Part shown: piece by piece, positions 1 to 8,405 of the stretch
How the letters are laid out: each line of letters starts with the position of its first letter
How positions within the stretch are numbered: the stretch's first letter is position 1
DNA from: Paraliobacillus salinarum
GTDB taxonomy: Bacteria > Bacillota > Bacilli > Bacillales > Amphibacillaceae
Direction of reading: 5' to 3'
DNA length: 64,000 nt
Assembly (NCBI RefSeq): GCF_014083865.1
Contig: NZ_JACEFA010000002.1
Coordinates: 124,001-188,000, forward strand
Notes under the pieces: generated by a model
What the model was told of the DNA's origin: nothing
Seen by the model: the letters and a program-made list of their open reading frames with translations, nothing else
Database searches by the model: none
Translations under genes and position numbers: made by a program

Positions 1-111
1 CGTATCTGCTAAAATTTCATCTTTCTTCTTTCCATCTTTTAATAATTTTAACCCTTGTTTAGGGTGAGGTCCGAAAACTTTTGTTAATTTATTCACTTCT
101 ATTTTTTTCAT
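1..111 (-). CDS. opuAA: Glycine betaine/carnitine ABC transporter ATP-binding subunit, N-terminus (partial)
   Basis: Only the first 37 codons are inside the window; the gene runs off the left edge. The start ATG is preceded by AGAGGAG at 7 bases. The residues KVFGPHP followed by a Lys/Gly-rich helix and DEIL match the N-terminal leader of OpuAA/ProV/GbuA-type ATPases, which precedes the Walker A motif (not reached here). These ATPases energise import of quaternary ammonium osmoprotectants. It starts 30 bases after the carnitine-pathway thioesterase stop, so it is probably the fourth gene of that operon and could import carnitine or betaine. The family is recognised from a short stretch, and substrate is inferred from context. 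Confidence 0.7.
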   Translation of the reverse strand, partial: MKKIEVNKLTKVFGPHPKQGLKLLKDGKKKDEILADT

Positions 112-141
112 AAACATACTCCTCTATTTTTATCTGATATC

Positions 142-618
142 TTAGCTTAGTCCGATTTTTCTTCCTGCCTGTTTAGGGGATTTCAAATGTTTATGGATAT
201 TCCATATTGCACTTATATTTTTTTCAACACTTTGAGGAAATGGCGAAGGTCTTCCTTCCTCCATATTCATTCCCATTAACATCTGTTCACTAGTAGCTAC
301 AACTACAGACGCTCCATCTATTTCTGTTTGCATTTCAAAAAACACATGCAGTCTTTTTTGATCACAGTCTAGTAATTGTAGTCTAATTTGAATTGGTTGA
401 TTTTCTAATACTTCACGCAAGTAACAAATATGTGTTTCCAACGTAAAAATGGAATAACCAAGTGTGTTTCGTGTTTGTTCATCTAAGCCAATATATTCGA
501 TAAAAGCGTCAACTGCCAGACTAAAAACTTTCGCATAGGCAGCATCGTTCATATGGCCGTTGTAGTCAACCCATTCATGCTGTACAACATCATTGTATTG
601 AAAAGTATTTGATGGCAT
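142..618 (-). CDS. cdhB: Betainyl-CoA thioesterase (hot-dog fold, 4HBT family)
   Basis: This 158-residue single-domain protein has the hot-dog thioesterase signature near its start (VDYNGHMNDAAY, residues about 17-28). In the carnitine pathway the family hydrolyses betainyl-CoA to glycine betaine and CoA in the cytoplasm. The ATG at 618 is chosen because GAGGTG lies 5 bases upstream; an in-frame start at 666 would overlap the previous gene and has no site. It follows the dehydrogenase by 26 bases. The gene order DUF849 enzyme, dehydrogenase, thioesterase is that of the Pseudomonas cdhC-cdhA-cdhB genes. Assignment rests on family plus this order; a general acyl-CoA thioesterase cannot be excluded from sequence alone. 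Confidence 0.8.
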   Translation of the reverse strand: MPSNTFQYNDVVQHEWVDYNGHMNDAAYAKVFSLAVDAFIEYIGLDEQTRNTLGYSIFTLETHICYLREVLENQPIQIRLQLLDCDQKRLHVFFEMQTEIDGASVVVATSEQMLMGMNMEEGRPSPFPQSVEKNISAIWNIHKHLKSPKQAGRKIGLS

Positions 619-644
619 GTTTTCACCTCGTATAGTCTGATTGT

Positions 645-1589
645 TTATATTTTTGAAGCTGGCCAATAATCTTCTACTAAATCAAGTAATCTCACTAAGA
701 ATTCATTTCGTTTCTGTTCTAATTCAAAAACAGATGCCTCACCAGCGTGACTTTCACAACCTTGAATTACCTTCTCTTTTAATTCATCGGTTAATTCGGG
801 TGCTTTTAATTTTGTCCACGGTAATTGTAAAGCAGGCCCAAATTGTTCTAGCATATGACGCATCCCTGCATCGCCACCAGCTAAATGGAACGTTAAAAAT
901 GGTCCCATTTGTGCCCAGCGTAGACCTGCTCCATAAATAATCGCCGCATCCACTTCTTCAGTAGTAGCAATTCCGTCGTTCACTAGATGAAGTGCTTCTC
1001 GCCATAGGGCCTCCATCAGTCGATCAGCAACATGGCCCTCGATTTCTTTTTGAATAATCAGTGGCTTCATTTGAAGTGAAGTGAAGAATTCTCTAGCTTT
1101 TTGTATAGTGACATCACTTGTTTCTTTACCACCTACTAGTTCAACTAAAGGTAAAATATAGACTGGATTAAAAGGATGGGCTACTAATACACGTTCAGGA
1201 TGTGTAAGCCCGGATTGTAGTGTAGATGGCATGATACCCGAGGTGCTAGAGCCTATAATTGCATCTGCTTTCGCATGTTTATCAATAGTTGCTAAAACAT
1301 CTTTTTTTAACTGCTCGCGTTCAGGAACATTCTCTTGGATGAAGTCAGCATCTGCCACTGCGTCTTCCATTGTTGTCACAAATTTTAGTTTTTCTTTCGA
1401 AGCATGCTCAGCCATTCCTAGCTTCTCTAAGGTTGGCCAAACGTTCTCTATTACTTTATTCGTACGCTCTTCTGCGCCTTGTGATGGATCGTAAGCAATT
1501 ACTTCATGTCCTTGAGCAAGGAAACGAGCAATCCATCCATTGCCAATTACTCCTGTACCGATTACAGCCACTTTATTTATTGTTGTCAT
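645..1589 (-). CDS. cdhA: L-carnitine dehydrogenase (3-hydroxyacyl-CoA dehydrogenase family)
   Basis: About 314 residues. The N-terminus carries the NAD-binding Rossmann motif VIGTGVIGNGWIARF, followed by the 3-hydroxyacyl-CoA dehydrogenase catalytic core (AHPFNPVY, with the conserved His) and a C-terminal helical domain. Enzymes of this length and organisation oxidise L-carnitine to 3-dehydrocarnitine with NAD+. Two adjacent ATG codons (1592 and 1589) follow GGAGG; the second has the better spacing (6 bases), the first overlaps the upstream TGA as ATGA, so translation is probably coupled to cdhC. The specific substrate is inferred from the flanking BKACE and thioesterase genes. Confidence 0.85.
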   Translation of the reverse strand: MTTINKVAVIGTGVIGNGWIARFLAQGHEVIAYDPSQGAEERTNKVIENVWPTLEKLGMAEHASKEKLKFVTTMEDAVADADFIQENVPEREQLKKDVLATIDKHAKADAIIGSSTSGIMPSTLQSGLTHPERVLVAHPFNPVYILPLVELVGGKETSDVTIQKAREFFTSLQMKPLIIQKEIEGHVADRLMEALWREALHLVNDGIATTEEVDAAIIYGAGLRWAQMGPFLTFHLAGGDAGMRHMLEQFGPALQLPWTKLKAPELTDELKEKVIQGCESHAGEASVFELEQKRNEFLVRLLDLVEDYWPASKI

Positions 1590-2482
1590 CATTTACCTCC
1601 TACATTCGGGTTTCTCAAGCCATATTGCTCTCTTGCTTCAGCTGGAGAAAGTACTTCTATTCCATTTTGCTCTAATAGATTCATAGCCTTATCTACGAGT
1701 TGATCATTTCTTGCAAGCACGCCCTTACTTAAGTAAAGGTTATCTTCTAAACCTACTCGTACATTTCCACCAAGTAATGCTGCTTGTGAAAGAATTGGTA
1801 ATTGCATACGTCCAATACCAAATGCAGACCAATGTGCATTTTCAGGAATTCGATTTTTCAAGTAAAGCATTGTTTCTGCATCTGCCTCAGCTCCCCAAGG
1901 AATCCCTAAGCAAAATTGAAACATTGGATCGCCATCAATCAACCCTTCATTTATTAACTGTTTAGCAAAACGTAAATGACCTGTATCAAAACATTCCAAT
2001 TCCGGTTTTACGCCAGCCTGTTGAATAAGTTTTGCTTGTTCACGTAACCAATCTGTAGGACTCATGTAAATCATATTTCCAAAATTAACAGAACCACAAT
2101 CTAGTGTACACATTTCTGGTAGCAATTCACCTATTGGTTCATGTCGCTCTGCGGGTGTTTGTATATCAGTACCGGCCCCTCCAGCCGCTGGTGTTTGTAA
2201 ACTTGGAATAAAATCACCGCCACCGCCAGATGTAATATTAATAATAACGTCTGTTTCCGCATCTCGAATACGATCTACGATTTCACGATAATGATTCACA
2301 TCATGGCTAATGCCTCCCGTTTCTGGATCACGTGCATGAATATGGGCAACGGTAGCACCTGCTTTAGCCGATTCAATTGTTGCTTCTGCTATTTCTTTTG
2401 GTGTAACAGGAACATGTGAACTTTTCTTCGTTGTATCTCCTGCACCAGTTACAGCTGCTGTAAGCATAACTTTCTTAGACAT
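1589..2482 (-). CDS. cdhC: Dehydrocarnitine cleavage enzyme (BKACE/DUF849 family)
   Basis: A 297-residue beta-keto acid cleavage enzyme. The family uses acetyl-CoA and a Zn-bound beta-keto acid; the metal-binding HIHARD motif is clear at about residues 46-51. With dehydrocarnitine as substrate the products are betainyl-CoA and acetoacetate. The ATG at 2482 follows AAGGAG; upstream in-frame codons run through the promoter and operator and are unlikely to be translated. It is the first gene of the operon and lies downstream of an 18-bp palindrome shared with the tetR promoter. Its stop overlaps the start of the dehydrogenase gene. Substrate is inferred from the three-gene context. Confidence 0.85.
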   Translation of the reverse strand: MSKKVMLTAAVTGAGDTTKKSSHVPVTPKEIAEATIESAKAGATVAHIHARDPETGGISHDVNHYREIVDRIRDAETDVIINITSGGGGDFIPSLQTPAAGGAGTDIQTPAERHEPIGELLPEMCTLDCGSVNFGNMIYMSPTDWLREQAKLIQQAGVKPELECFDTGHLRFAKQLINEGLIDGDPMFQFCLGIPWGAEADAETMLYLKNRIPENAHWSAFGIGRMQLPILSQAALLGGNVRVGLEDNLYLSKGVLARNDQLVDKAMNLLEQNGIEVLSPAEAREQYGLRNPNVGGK

Positions 2483-2565
2483 TTGTTCACCACTCCTTTT
2501 TATGTATTTTTCATTCACAAAATTGTCGATAAAAATTCGTACGCGTCGAATGCACAATCAAAACT

Positions 2566-2583
2566 ATACCATCCGGACGGTAT
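2566..2583. promoter_or_regulatory. Probable TetR operator of the carnitine operon
   Basis: ATACCATCCGGACGGTAT is an 18-bp near-perfect palindrome centred on TCCGGA. It lies about 85 bases upstream of the cdhC start. A copy differing at one base precedes the tetR gene. The shared site strongly suggests control of both promoters by the neighbouring TetR protein. Confidence 0.75.
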
Positions 2584-2803
2584 TGTTTCAAGCAAAAATC
2601 AGAAAAATTCTTAATTTGAATCCGTTTTCATAATGTTTTAAAATTGCTATAAATGCAGATATATTAAGGGGTTAGGCTATTTCACAAAAAAAATTAACTT
2701 TTTCTTTTAAAAAGTGAAAAATATAAACATATATCGTTAAAACATGCAGATATAACCTTTTTTATTCGGTTTCCAAATAATTGAAGTGATAGGCATATAA
2801 AAA

Positions 2804-2841
2804 AGAACATCCGTCAATTTTTTAGACAGATGCCCTTTTTT
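2804..2841 (-). terminator. Intrinsic terminator after tetR
   Basis: Read on the minus strand, GGGCATCTGTC pairs with GACGGATGTTC through an 11-bp stem including G-U pairs, with an A/T-rich loop, and is followed by a run of T. It begins just after the tetR stop and separates tetR from the carnitine operon promoter, so the two are probably transcribed independently. Confidence 0.75.
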
Positions 2842-2846
2842 GTTGA

Positions 2847-3383
2847 TTATTCATCAATTAATTTTAATAAAACTTTATATACCTCTTGTTTCTTTTTTTC
2901 TTCGATATGATAGATATCAAACAACTCAGCTAACCATATTCCATCAGTTGCTAATCGAATAATGGTTGCTTTCATTGGGTCAATTCCTTCATTTTCTATA
3001 TGTTCTTGCCATTCTTCATACAAATTTCGGATAGGATCTAAAAGGTCTGCATTAACCGCTTTTGCAGCTAGCAAGCCAGCATTCATGTCCTTATTTTCAT
3101 ATGTTTGATTAAATGTTACATCAACATAAGAACGTATCCAACTGCCACGTTGGTTTTCATCCGCTTCTGCATTATTGGCTATTTTTTCACGATAATTTTT
3201 TGCAAGATGTTCCACCATTCCCTCTACCAATGCTTCTTTGGAAGGGAAGTGATACAACAAGCCACCTTTGCTTATTCCTGCTTCTTCAGCCACAGCATCT
3301 AATGTCAAATTAAAAATGCCACGCTTACTAACTACCTTTGATGCCGCATTAAGAATTTCCACTTTTCTAGACAAACGTCCCAT
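2847..3383 (-). CDS. TetR/AcrR-family regulator of the carnitine operon
   Basis: 178 residues with an N-terminal TetR helix-turn-helix (residues about 8-55; GISKGGLLYHFPSKEAL is the recognition helix region typical of the family) and a helical ligand domain. AAAGGTG precedes the ATG. The gene is preceded by an 18-bp palindrome and followed by its own terminator. Because the same palindrome precedes cdhC, it is likely an autoregulated repressor responding to carnitine or a pathway intermediate such as dehydrocarnitine or betaine. The ligand is not visible from sequence. Confidence 0.85.
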   Translation of the reverse strand: MGRLSRKVEILNAASKVVSKRGIFNLTLDAVAEEAGISKGGLLYHFPSKEALVEGMVEHLAKNYREKIANNAEADENQRGSWIRSYVDVTFNQTYENKDMNAGLLAAKAVNADLLDPIRNLYEEWQEHIENEGIDPMKATIIRLATDGIWLAELFDIYHIEEKKKQEVYKVLLKLIDE

Positions 3384-3427
3384 TTAAACACCTTTTTCTA
3401 TTAAAAATTCAACATTTCACTTTTACT

Positions 3428-3445
3428 ATACTATCCGGACGGTAT
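3428..3445. promoter_or_regulatory. Probable TetR operator, autoregulatory copy
   Basis: ATACTATCCGGACGGTAT, identical to the operator upstream of cdhC except at one position, lies 45 bases upstream of the tetR start. This places it over the expected tetR promoter. Confidence 0.75.
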
Positions 3446-3516
3446 ATATTCAAGAAGAAAATATTATAATTTATGCGACTCGTTGAAAATGTAGTGGTGG
3501 GGCGTTGGTGGAGCGC

Positions 3517-3595
3517 TGGGGTCAGACCCTTTTGTCCCAAAAAGTTTCCGCAAAAAAGCAAAAATGGGACAAAAGGGTCTGACCCCAATGTCCCA
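3517..3595. repeat. REP pair in inverted orientation (one partial, one full 31-nt unit)
   Basis: A full unit (3565-3595, TGGGACAAAAGGGTC...TGTCCCA) follows the SDR stop by 8 bases. A second copy (3517-3539) lies inverted to it. The 23-nt arms 3517-3539 and 3565-3587 are exact reverse complements, separated by a 25-base A-rich loop, so the transcript could form a very stable hairpin. The sequence just left of the partial copy (GGGGCG and GCGC fragments) looks like a remnant of the GGGGCG subtype. Confidence 0.9.
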
Positions 3596-3603
3596 TTCTA
3601 TAT

Positions 3604-4398
3604 TTAGCTCATTAATGCATTTATATCTGCTATGCTTGGATTAGCAATGTAGTGGCCGCCTTCTACTTGGATGGTTTGGCCTGTAATAAATTTCGATTCA
3701 TCTGAAGCTAAGAATAATACTGTATTACCAATATCTTCTGGTTCACCATGATAAGGCAATTTATTGAATTTCTCAAACACTTCCATCATAGGTTTTGGTA
3801 TATTACTTTTAGCAGCGGGAGTTAAGATTAACCCAGGCGCAACACCATTACAACGAATACTTTTTTCTCCATACTGTGCTGCAATATATCTTGTAAGGTT
3901 AACAACACCAGCCTTAGAAGCACCATATGCGGTTCTAATATTATCACCAACAAACCCAGCCATAGATGCTGTGTTAATAATTGAACCTCCACCAGCTTCA
4001 ATCATATGCGGAATGGCAAATCGAGCACCTAATAGTACACTTTTTAGGTTAACATTCATTAAACGATCCCATTCATCTAAATCCATATTCACAACATCTA
4101 AATCTTTCTTCAAGTTAGTAAGCCCAACATTATTAACTAAAACATTAACTGTTCCATAATTTTCAACTGTAAAATCTACAGCTTCTTTAACAGATTTCTC
4201 TTCACCTGCGTCAAGAAAAACCCCTTTTGCTTCATATCCTTGATCAACTAATGTAGCCGCCGATTCTTCTGCCCCCTTAACATTAAAATCAGCAAGTACT
4301 ACTTTTGCACCTTCTTTTGCTAGCATGGTAGCAGTTGACAATCCAATCCCTGAAGCTCCACCTGTTACTAATGCGACTTTCCCTTGTACTCGTCCCAT
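3604..4398 (-). CDS. SDR-family NAD(P)-dependent oxidoreductase
   Basis: 264 residues, the usual size of classical short-chain dehydrogenases. The cofactor motif TGGASGIG is at residues 12-19, NNVG at 89-92, and the catalytic Ser145, Tyr158 and Lys162 (YGASK) are in place. The C-terminal half keeps the PG and GGHYIANPS segments seen in glucose-1-dehydrogenase-like and cyclic-alcohol dehydrogenase-like members. The substrate is unknown. It stands alone between the tetR promoter and the LCP gene, with GGAG before the ATG, an A/T-rich upstream region carrying an inverted repeat, and a REP directly after its stop. Confidence 0.85.
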   Translation of the reverse strand: MGRVQGKVALVTGGASGIGLSTATMLAKEGAKVVLADFNVKGAEESAATLVDQGYEAKGVFLDAGEEKSVKEAVDFTVENYGTVNVLVNNVGLTNLKKDLDVVNMDLDEWDRLMNVNLKSVLLGARFAIPHMIEAGGGSIINTASMAGFVGDNIRTAYGASKAGVVNLTRYIAAQYGEKSIRCNGVAPGLILTPAAKSNIPKPMMEVFEKFNKLPYHGEPEDIGNTVLFLASDESKFITGQTIQVEGGHYIANPSIADINALMS

Positions 4399-4492
4399 TT
4401 CCTTCTCCCCTTTACTAAAAATTAATTTAGAATATTAACACTTACAAACCCCTTATAAGTAAGCGCCATCATGGTGATAACAAAAAATAACT

Positions 4493-4512
4493 CAAACTAT
4501 AATGATAGTTTG
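4493..4512. promoter_or_regulatory. Inverted repeat upstream of the SDR gene, possible operator
   Basis: CAAACTAT and ATAGTTTG form perfect 8-bp arms around a 4-base spacer, about 95 bases upstream of the SDR start. No T-run follows, so an operator is more likely than a terminator. No adjacent regulator identifies the binding protein. Confidence 0.4.
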
Positions 4513-4596
4513 GATATCACAAAATAATTATACATTCTACCCTGTTAATTGTAAACTTATTCGATTATAAAGTTAAGAAACATTAGCAATTAAAAA

Positions 4597-4627
4597 TGGG
4601 ACAAAGGGGTCTGACCCCAATGTCCCA
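4597..4627. repeat. REP unit (31 nt, GGGACA subtype)
   Basis: A single unit with outer arms GGGACA/TGTCCC and inner arms GGGGTC/GACCCC around one central base. The two-base positions between the arms are A-A opposite A-A, leaving an internal mismatch. It begins 6 bases after the LCP stop. Confidence 0.9.
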
Positions 4628-4632
4628 TCAAT

Positions 4633-5550
4633 TTATTCTGTGATCATTTTGTTTACGTTGGTGATTTCTTCTTGTGGTACGGCGTAGTAATAAATGCCAT
4701 CAATTGTCGTACCGCTTCCTTTGACTTGATAGCTTTCGATATTTTTAACGGTGTTTCGATAACCTGAAAATAGTGTCTTCATATTATCGAAAGTCATACT
4801 TGTTGTCATATTGTTTCCTAATATATCAAGTAATGGATTTATTTTTGTCACACTGTCTAACGTCGCGCCTTCCTTCACAATCGCCTCAATTACTTTTCGT
4901 TGTCTAGTTGTACGTCCAAAGTCACCTGCAGGATCATCTTTTCGCATACGCACGAAATGTAACGTCTTGTCACCATCCATCTCTTCTGGCCCAATAGTAA
5001 AGTTGTATTTACCATCATTCCAAGCAATATCATTTTGAACAGTAATCGTACCAAGCGCGTCAACTAATTCTTGTAAACCTTCCATATTGATTCGAACAAA
5101 ATAATCCAATTCAATATCCAAGAAATTCTCAACCGTATTCACAGACATATCTGCACCGCCAAACGCGTAGGCGTGGTTTATTTTATCCTGGAATCCTTTA
5201 CCAATAATCATTGTTCGTGTATCACGTGGTATACTAACTAACTGAATCTCATCTTTATTCGGCTTCAATGTCATGACAATTAATGCGTCAGAACGCCCAC
5301 TATCATTTGCTCGCTCATCCACACCTAGTAATAACACATTAATTTGTTCTGATGCTTTCATTTTTTTCTCTGTTAATTTTTTATCTATGGATGTCACTGG
5401 TTCATGCATTTTCTCATCTACAGTTTTCTTTACACTGTCATAAATAGACCAACCATATGCACCAACACCCAATCCTAATACAAGAACAATAATTATCGGT
5501 GTTAAAATCCAAACTTTTTTATTAGAACGACGCTTCTTAGTATGTTTCAT
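4633..5550 (-). CDS. LCP-family (LytR-CpsA-Psr) cell-wall glycopolymer ligase
   Basis: 305 residues with a Lys/Arg-rich cytoplasmic start, one membrane helix (about residues 13-35) and an extracellular LCP domain (about 70-220). Family landmarks are visible: NVLLLGVDER, the RSDALIVMT strand, SIPRDT and the RMRKDDPAGDFGRTTRQ segment with the conserved Arg/Asp residues binding the polyprenyl pyrophosphate. Such proteins move wall teichoic acid or capsule from lipid carrier to peptidoglycan. Length is close to Bacillus subtilis TagU. It is monocistronic in appearance. Which polymer it attaches cannot be told, but the surface polysaccharide genes at the other end of the window are candidates. Confidence 0.9.
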   Translation of the reverse strand: MKHTKKRRSNKKVWILTPIIIVLVLGLGVGAYGWSIYDSVKKTVDEKMHEPVTSIDKKLTEKKMKASEQINVLLLGVDERANDSGRSDALIVMTLKPNKDEIQLVSIPRDTRTMIIGKGFQDKINHAYAFGGADMSVNTVENFLDIELDYFVRINMEGLQELVDALGTITVQNDIAWNDGKYNFTIGPEEMDGDKTLHFVRMRKDDPAGDFGRTTRQRKVIEAIVKEGATLDSVTKINPLLDILGNNMTTSMTFDNMKTLFSGYRNTVKNIESYQVKGSGTTIDGIYYYAVPQEEITNVNKMITE

Positions 5551-5669
5551 TCGTTAATCTTCCTATCTATATAATTATCAAAAAATTGCATTACCTTTAA
5601 ATTATACCAGATTTTTCATAGTAAACAAGATCCTACTCCAATTTATTACTTAGAAAAAATAGCATGCAA

Positions 5670-6485
5670 CTAGTCTCTTAATCGCTCAAGATGAATCGCA
5701 ATATAGCCTAATTCTGATTCTGGAAATTCAATATCATACTTTGCAGCAATCTCTTTGCTTACAACCTCCGCACATTGATAGGAATGCGCAAATTTGTGCT
5801 TAATCATTGTCAGCATATCAAGATCCATTGAGTATTGATCACTATGCTTGACACGGTGCAACACAAAACGCAAATGAGTGATTAAACGCTGATAAGAGAT
5901 ATCATCCTCTTCAATTTCCAGCCCTAAATAACTTACAATGCGCTGAATCATTTCACTAACTATTGTTGTTTGTCTCAAGGTTTCCTTATAATTTCCACCA
6001 GAAAGCTTCATCGTATGGATATGTAATGCAATAAATGCTGCTTCATCAATCGGCATTTCTATATTAAGTTTTTCCTTCATCATGTCTAATGCCCAAAGCC
6101 CAATTTCAAATTCTTCTTTATACAAAATTTTAATTTCATTCAATAACTTATTTTTCAAATGCATCCCATTTTGAATTCGCTCAATTGAAAATGAAACGTG
6201 GTCCGTTAGAGTGATATGGATGTGCTCGCTCAATTTCATTCCAATTGTTTTTTCTGCATATGAAATAATTTCTTCCGAGATGATAAAATGCTCTTCAGAA
6301 ATTCTACTAAGGAGCTGTTGCAGCTTTTCGTTTTCTTTCATGATGAATAATTTCTCAATTTTTTGTTTATTAATCAAATCATTTTTTTTCTTACCAAAAG
6401 CAATACCTGTTCCAACTGCAACTTTTTCTTCATTTCCATCTATTACTAAAACCGCATTATTATTTAAAATTTTCTTTAACTTCAC
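5670..6485 (-). CDS. BglG-family transcriptional antiterminator (GlcT/LicT-like)
   Basis: 271 residues with the standard three-part layout: an N-terminal RNA-binding CAT domain (about 1-56, MKLKKILNNNAVLVID), PRD1 (about 65-170) and PRD2 (about 171-271) with the conserved His residues (ELGYIAIHLERL at the end). Such proteins bind an RAT hairpin in the leader RNA and stop terminator folding when the cognate PTS is idle. An RAT-terminator pair is present upstream of the EIIA gene of the same cluster (9299-9373), making that its likely target. A terminator separates it from the EIICB gene, so it probably has its own promoter. Its 469-base upstream region holds no second RAT that I can see. Confidence 0.88.
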   Translation of the reverse strand: MKLKKILNNNAVLVIDGNEEKVAVGTGIAFGKKKNDLINKQKIEKLFIMKENEKLQQLLSRISEEHFIISEEIISYAEKTIGMKLSEHIHITLTDHVSFSIERIQNGMHLKNKLLNEIKILYKEEFEIGLWALDMMKEKLNIEMPIDEAAFIALHIHTMKLSGGNYKETLRQTTIVSEMIQRIVSYLGLEIEEDDISYQRLITHLRFVLHRVKHSDQYSMDLDMLTMIKHKFAHSYQCAEVVSKEIAAKYDIEFPESELGYIAIHLERLRD

Positions 6486-6783
6486 ACGAGCAACCTCCTT
6501 ACAGTTTGCTAAAAACTACCATAACCTAGAGAGCTCATTTTCGAACCTTCTATTAGTTAATATCACAGTGGAATTTGATACCTTTCAGCAAGGAATGTAA
6601 AGCCTGATCTTAAAAAATCTTTATCACTATGACTTGATTTTAATACATTTAACAAAAAATAGCTAAGATTTAATTTGTTTTATCAATATTCACATACATT
6701 ATAACATGGTTATGCATAGAAAAAATCTTCACTAACCATTAAAGGTTATTAGTCATTAAAATATAACTTTTTAATTTTCCGCA

Positions 6784-6843
6784 GAAAAAAGTTCAGACAC
6801 CTCATCAACCGGAACGTTAGATCTTCCATTTTGACAAGGTGTC
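6784..6843 (-). terminator. Terminator after the GlcNAc EIICB gene
   Basis: On the minus strand GACACCTTGTCAA pairs with TTGATGAGGTGTC (two internal mismatches). The loop contains a nested GGAA/TTCC hairpin, and the stem is followed by TGAAC and six T. It lies about 110 bases after the EIICB stop. Confidence 0.7.
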
Positions 6844-6953
6844 CTACTTGTATTCCTTCATATTAAACATTTTCACAACCGTTCAGATAGCGTGTAACGA
6901 TAACGATGCATGCTTCACTTTTCAAATAGATGAAACAGTTAATTCATTACCTG

Positions 6954-8405
6954 TTACACACGACGAATCTTTTTAATTTCATCTGCTACGAATTGAACGT
7001 TTGTACCAACGATTACTTGAATACTGTTTTTACCAACCACATTAATACCAGCTACACCAGTATTTTTAATGCGTTGCTGATCGACTGCATCCATATCTTT
7101 CACTTCTAAACGAAGTCTTGTTATACAGTTGTCTACAGAAGTTACGTTAGCGTCTCCACCTAAACCAGCGTAAATTTCTTTTGCCATTGTAGCAAAATCA
7201 CTATTGCCAGCAGTTGTAGTATCTGCATCTGTTTGTTCTGGAGCGTCATCTTCTCTACCTGGAGTTTTAAGGTTCATTTTTGTAATCAAGAATCTAAAGA
7301 TTACATAATAAACTACTGCAACGACTAAACCTTGAACGATCAGCATAAATGGTGCGTTTGCTAATGGTAATCTTGAACTTAACACAAAGTCAACAAAACC
7401 TGCACTAAATCCGAAACCAGCAGTCCATTGGAACGTTGCTGCTACAAATAAAGATAAACCTGTTAGAGCTGCGTGTACAACATAAAGTACTGGTGCTAAG
7501 AACATAAATGAGAATTCAAGTGGTTCTGTTACACCTGTGAAGAAAGAAGCTACACCTGCTGCTAATAATAGAGAAGCTGCAGTTTTCTTTCTGCTTGTTT
7601 TAGCAGTGTGATACATAGCAAGTGCTGCTGCTGGAAGTCCAAACATCATTACTGGGAAGAAACCAGCTTGATACATACCAGTTACACCTTTTTCACCTGT
7701 ACCAGACCAGAAGTTAGCAATATCATTAATACCAGCAACATCAAACCAGAACACAGAGTTTAACGCGTGGTGTAAACCAGTTGGAATTAGTAAACGGTTG
7801 AAGAAACCGTAAATACCAGCACCAGCTGCGCCTAAGCCACTAATTGCTTCACCGAAAGAAACTAATCCAGTGTAAATAACAGGCCAAGCAAAGAATAGAA
7901 TTCCTGAAACTGCTAACATGGAAACTGCAGTCATAATTGGAACGAGTCGTTTACCACTAAAGAATGCTAATGCATCAGGTAATTTCACATGACTAAATCG
8001 GTTATACATAATAGAAGCAATAATACCTGAAAGAATACCAACAAATTGGTTGTTAATTTTACCGAAAGCTGCGTTAACTGCATCAGCTTCTATACCTTGT
8101 AATAACGCTACAGTACCTGTTGAAAGAAGTGTTGTTACAACTAAGAATGCAACTAAACCACTTAATGCTGCGGAACCGTCTCTATCTTTTGACATCCCTA
8201 AAGCTACACCGACTGCGAACAAGATCGACATGTTATCGATGATCGATCCACCAGCTTTAATTAAGAATGCAGCAACGGAACTATCTGCACCCCAACCTGA
8301 AGGGTCAATCCAGTAACCGATACCCATTAAGATCGCAGCTGCTGGTAGTACAGAAACTGGAAGCATTAAGGAACGGCCAATATTTTGAATATATTTCATT
8401 ACCAT
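6954..8405 (-). CDS. nagP: PTS N-acetylglucosamine-specific EIICB
   Basis: 483 residues: a hydrophobic EIIC domain (about 1-370, many membrane helices) joined to an EIIB domain (about 400-483) with the phosphorylated Cys in NCITRLRLEV. The segment LHHALNSVFWFDVAG and the overall length fit the GlcNAc-specific branch (NagP/NagE) rather than the glucose branch. It would import and phosphorylate GlcNAc to GlcNAc-6-phosphate, taking phosphate from an EIIA(Glc) domain encoded by the gene upstream. GGAGG lies 7 bases before the ATG. The secreted GH84 hexosaminidases encoded nearby could supply its substrate. Confidence 0.88.
   Translation of the reverse strand: MVMKYIQNIGRSLMLPVSVLPAAAILMGIGYWIDPSGWGADSSVAAFLIKAGGSIIDNMSILFAVGVALGMSKDRDGSAALSGLVAFLVVTTLLSTGTVALLQGIEADAVNAAFGKINNQFVGILSGIIASIMYNRFSHVKLPDALAFFSGKRLVPIMTAVSMLAVSGILFFAWPVIYTGLVSFGEAISGLGAAGAGIYGFFNRLLIPTGLHHALNSVFWFDVAGINDIANFWSGTGEKGVTGMYQAGFFPVMMFGLPAAALAMYHTAKTSRKKTAASLLLAAGVASFFTGVTEPLEFSFMFLAPVLYVVHAALTGLSLFVAATFQWTAGFGFSAGFVDFVLSSRLPLANAPFMLIVQGLVVAVVYYVIFRFLITKMNLKTPGREDDAPEQTDADTTTAGNSDFATMAKEIYAGLGGDANVTSVDNCITRLRLEVKDMDAVDQQRIKNTGVAGINVVGKNSIQVIVGTNVQFVADEIKKIRRV

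Noticed and set aside
641-1703. Plus-strand open frames opposite the carnitine genes
   Set aside because: They are mirror frames of well-supported minus-strand genes, with no ribosome sites and no recognisable domains. The same applies to the other plus-strand frames opposite the PTS, sulfatase and glycan genes.
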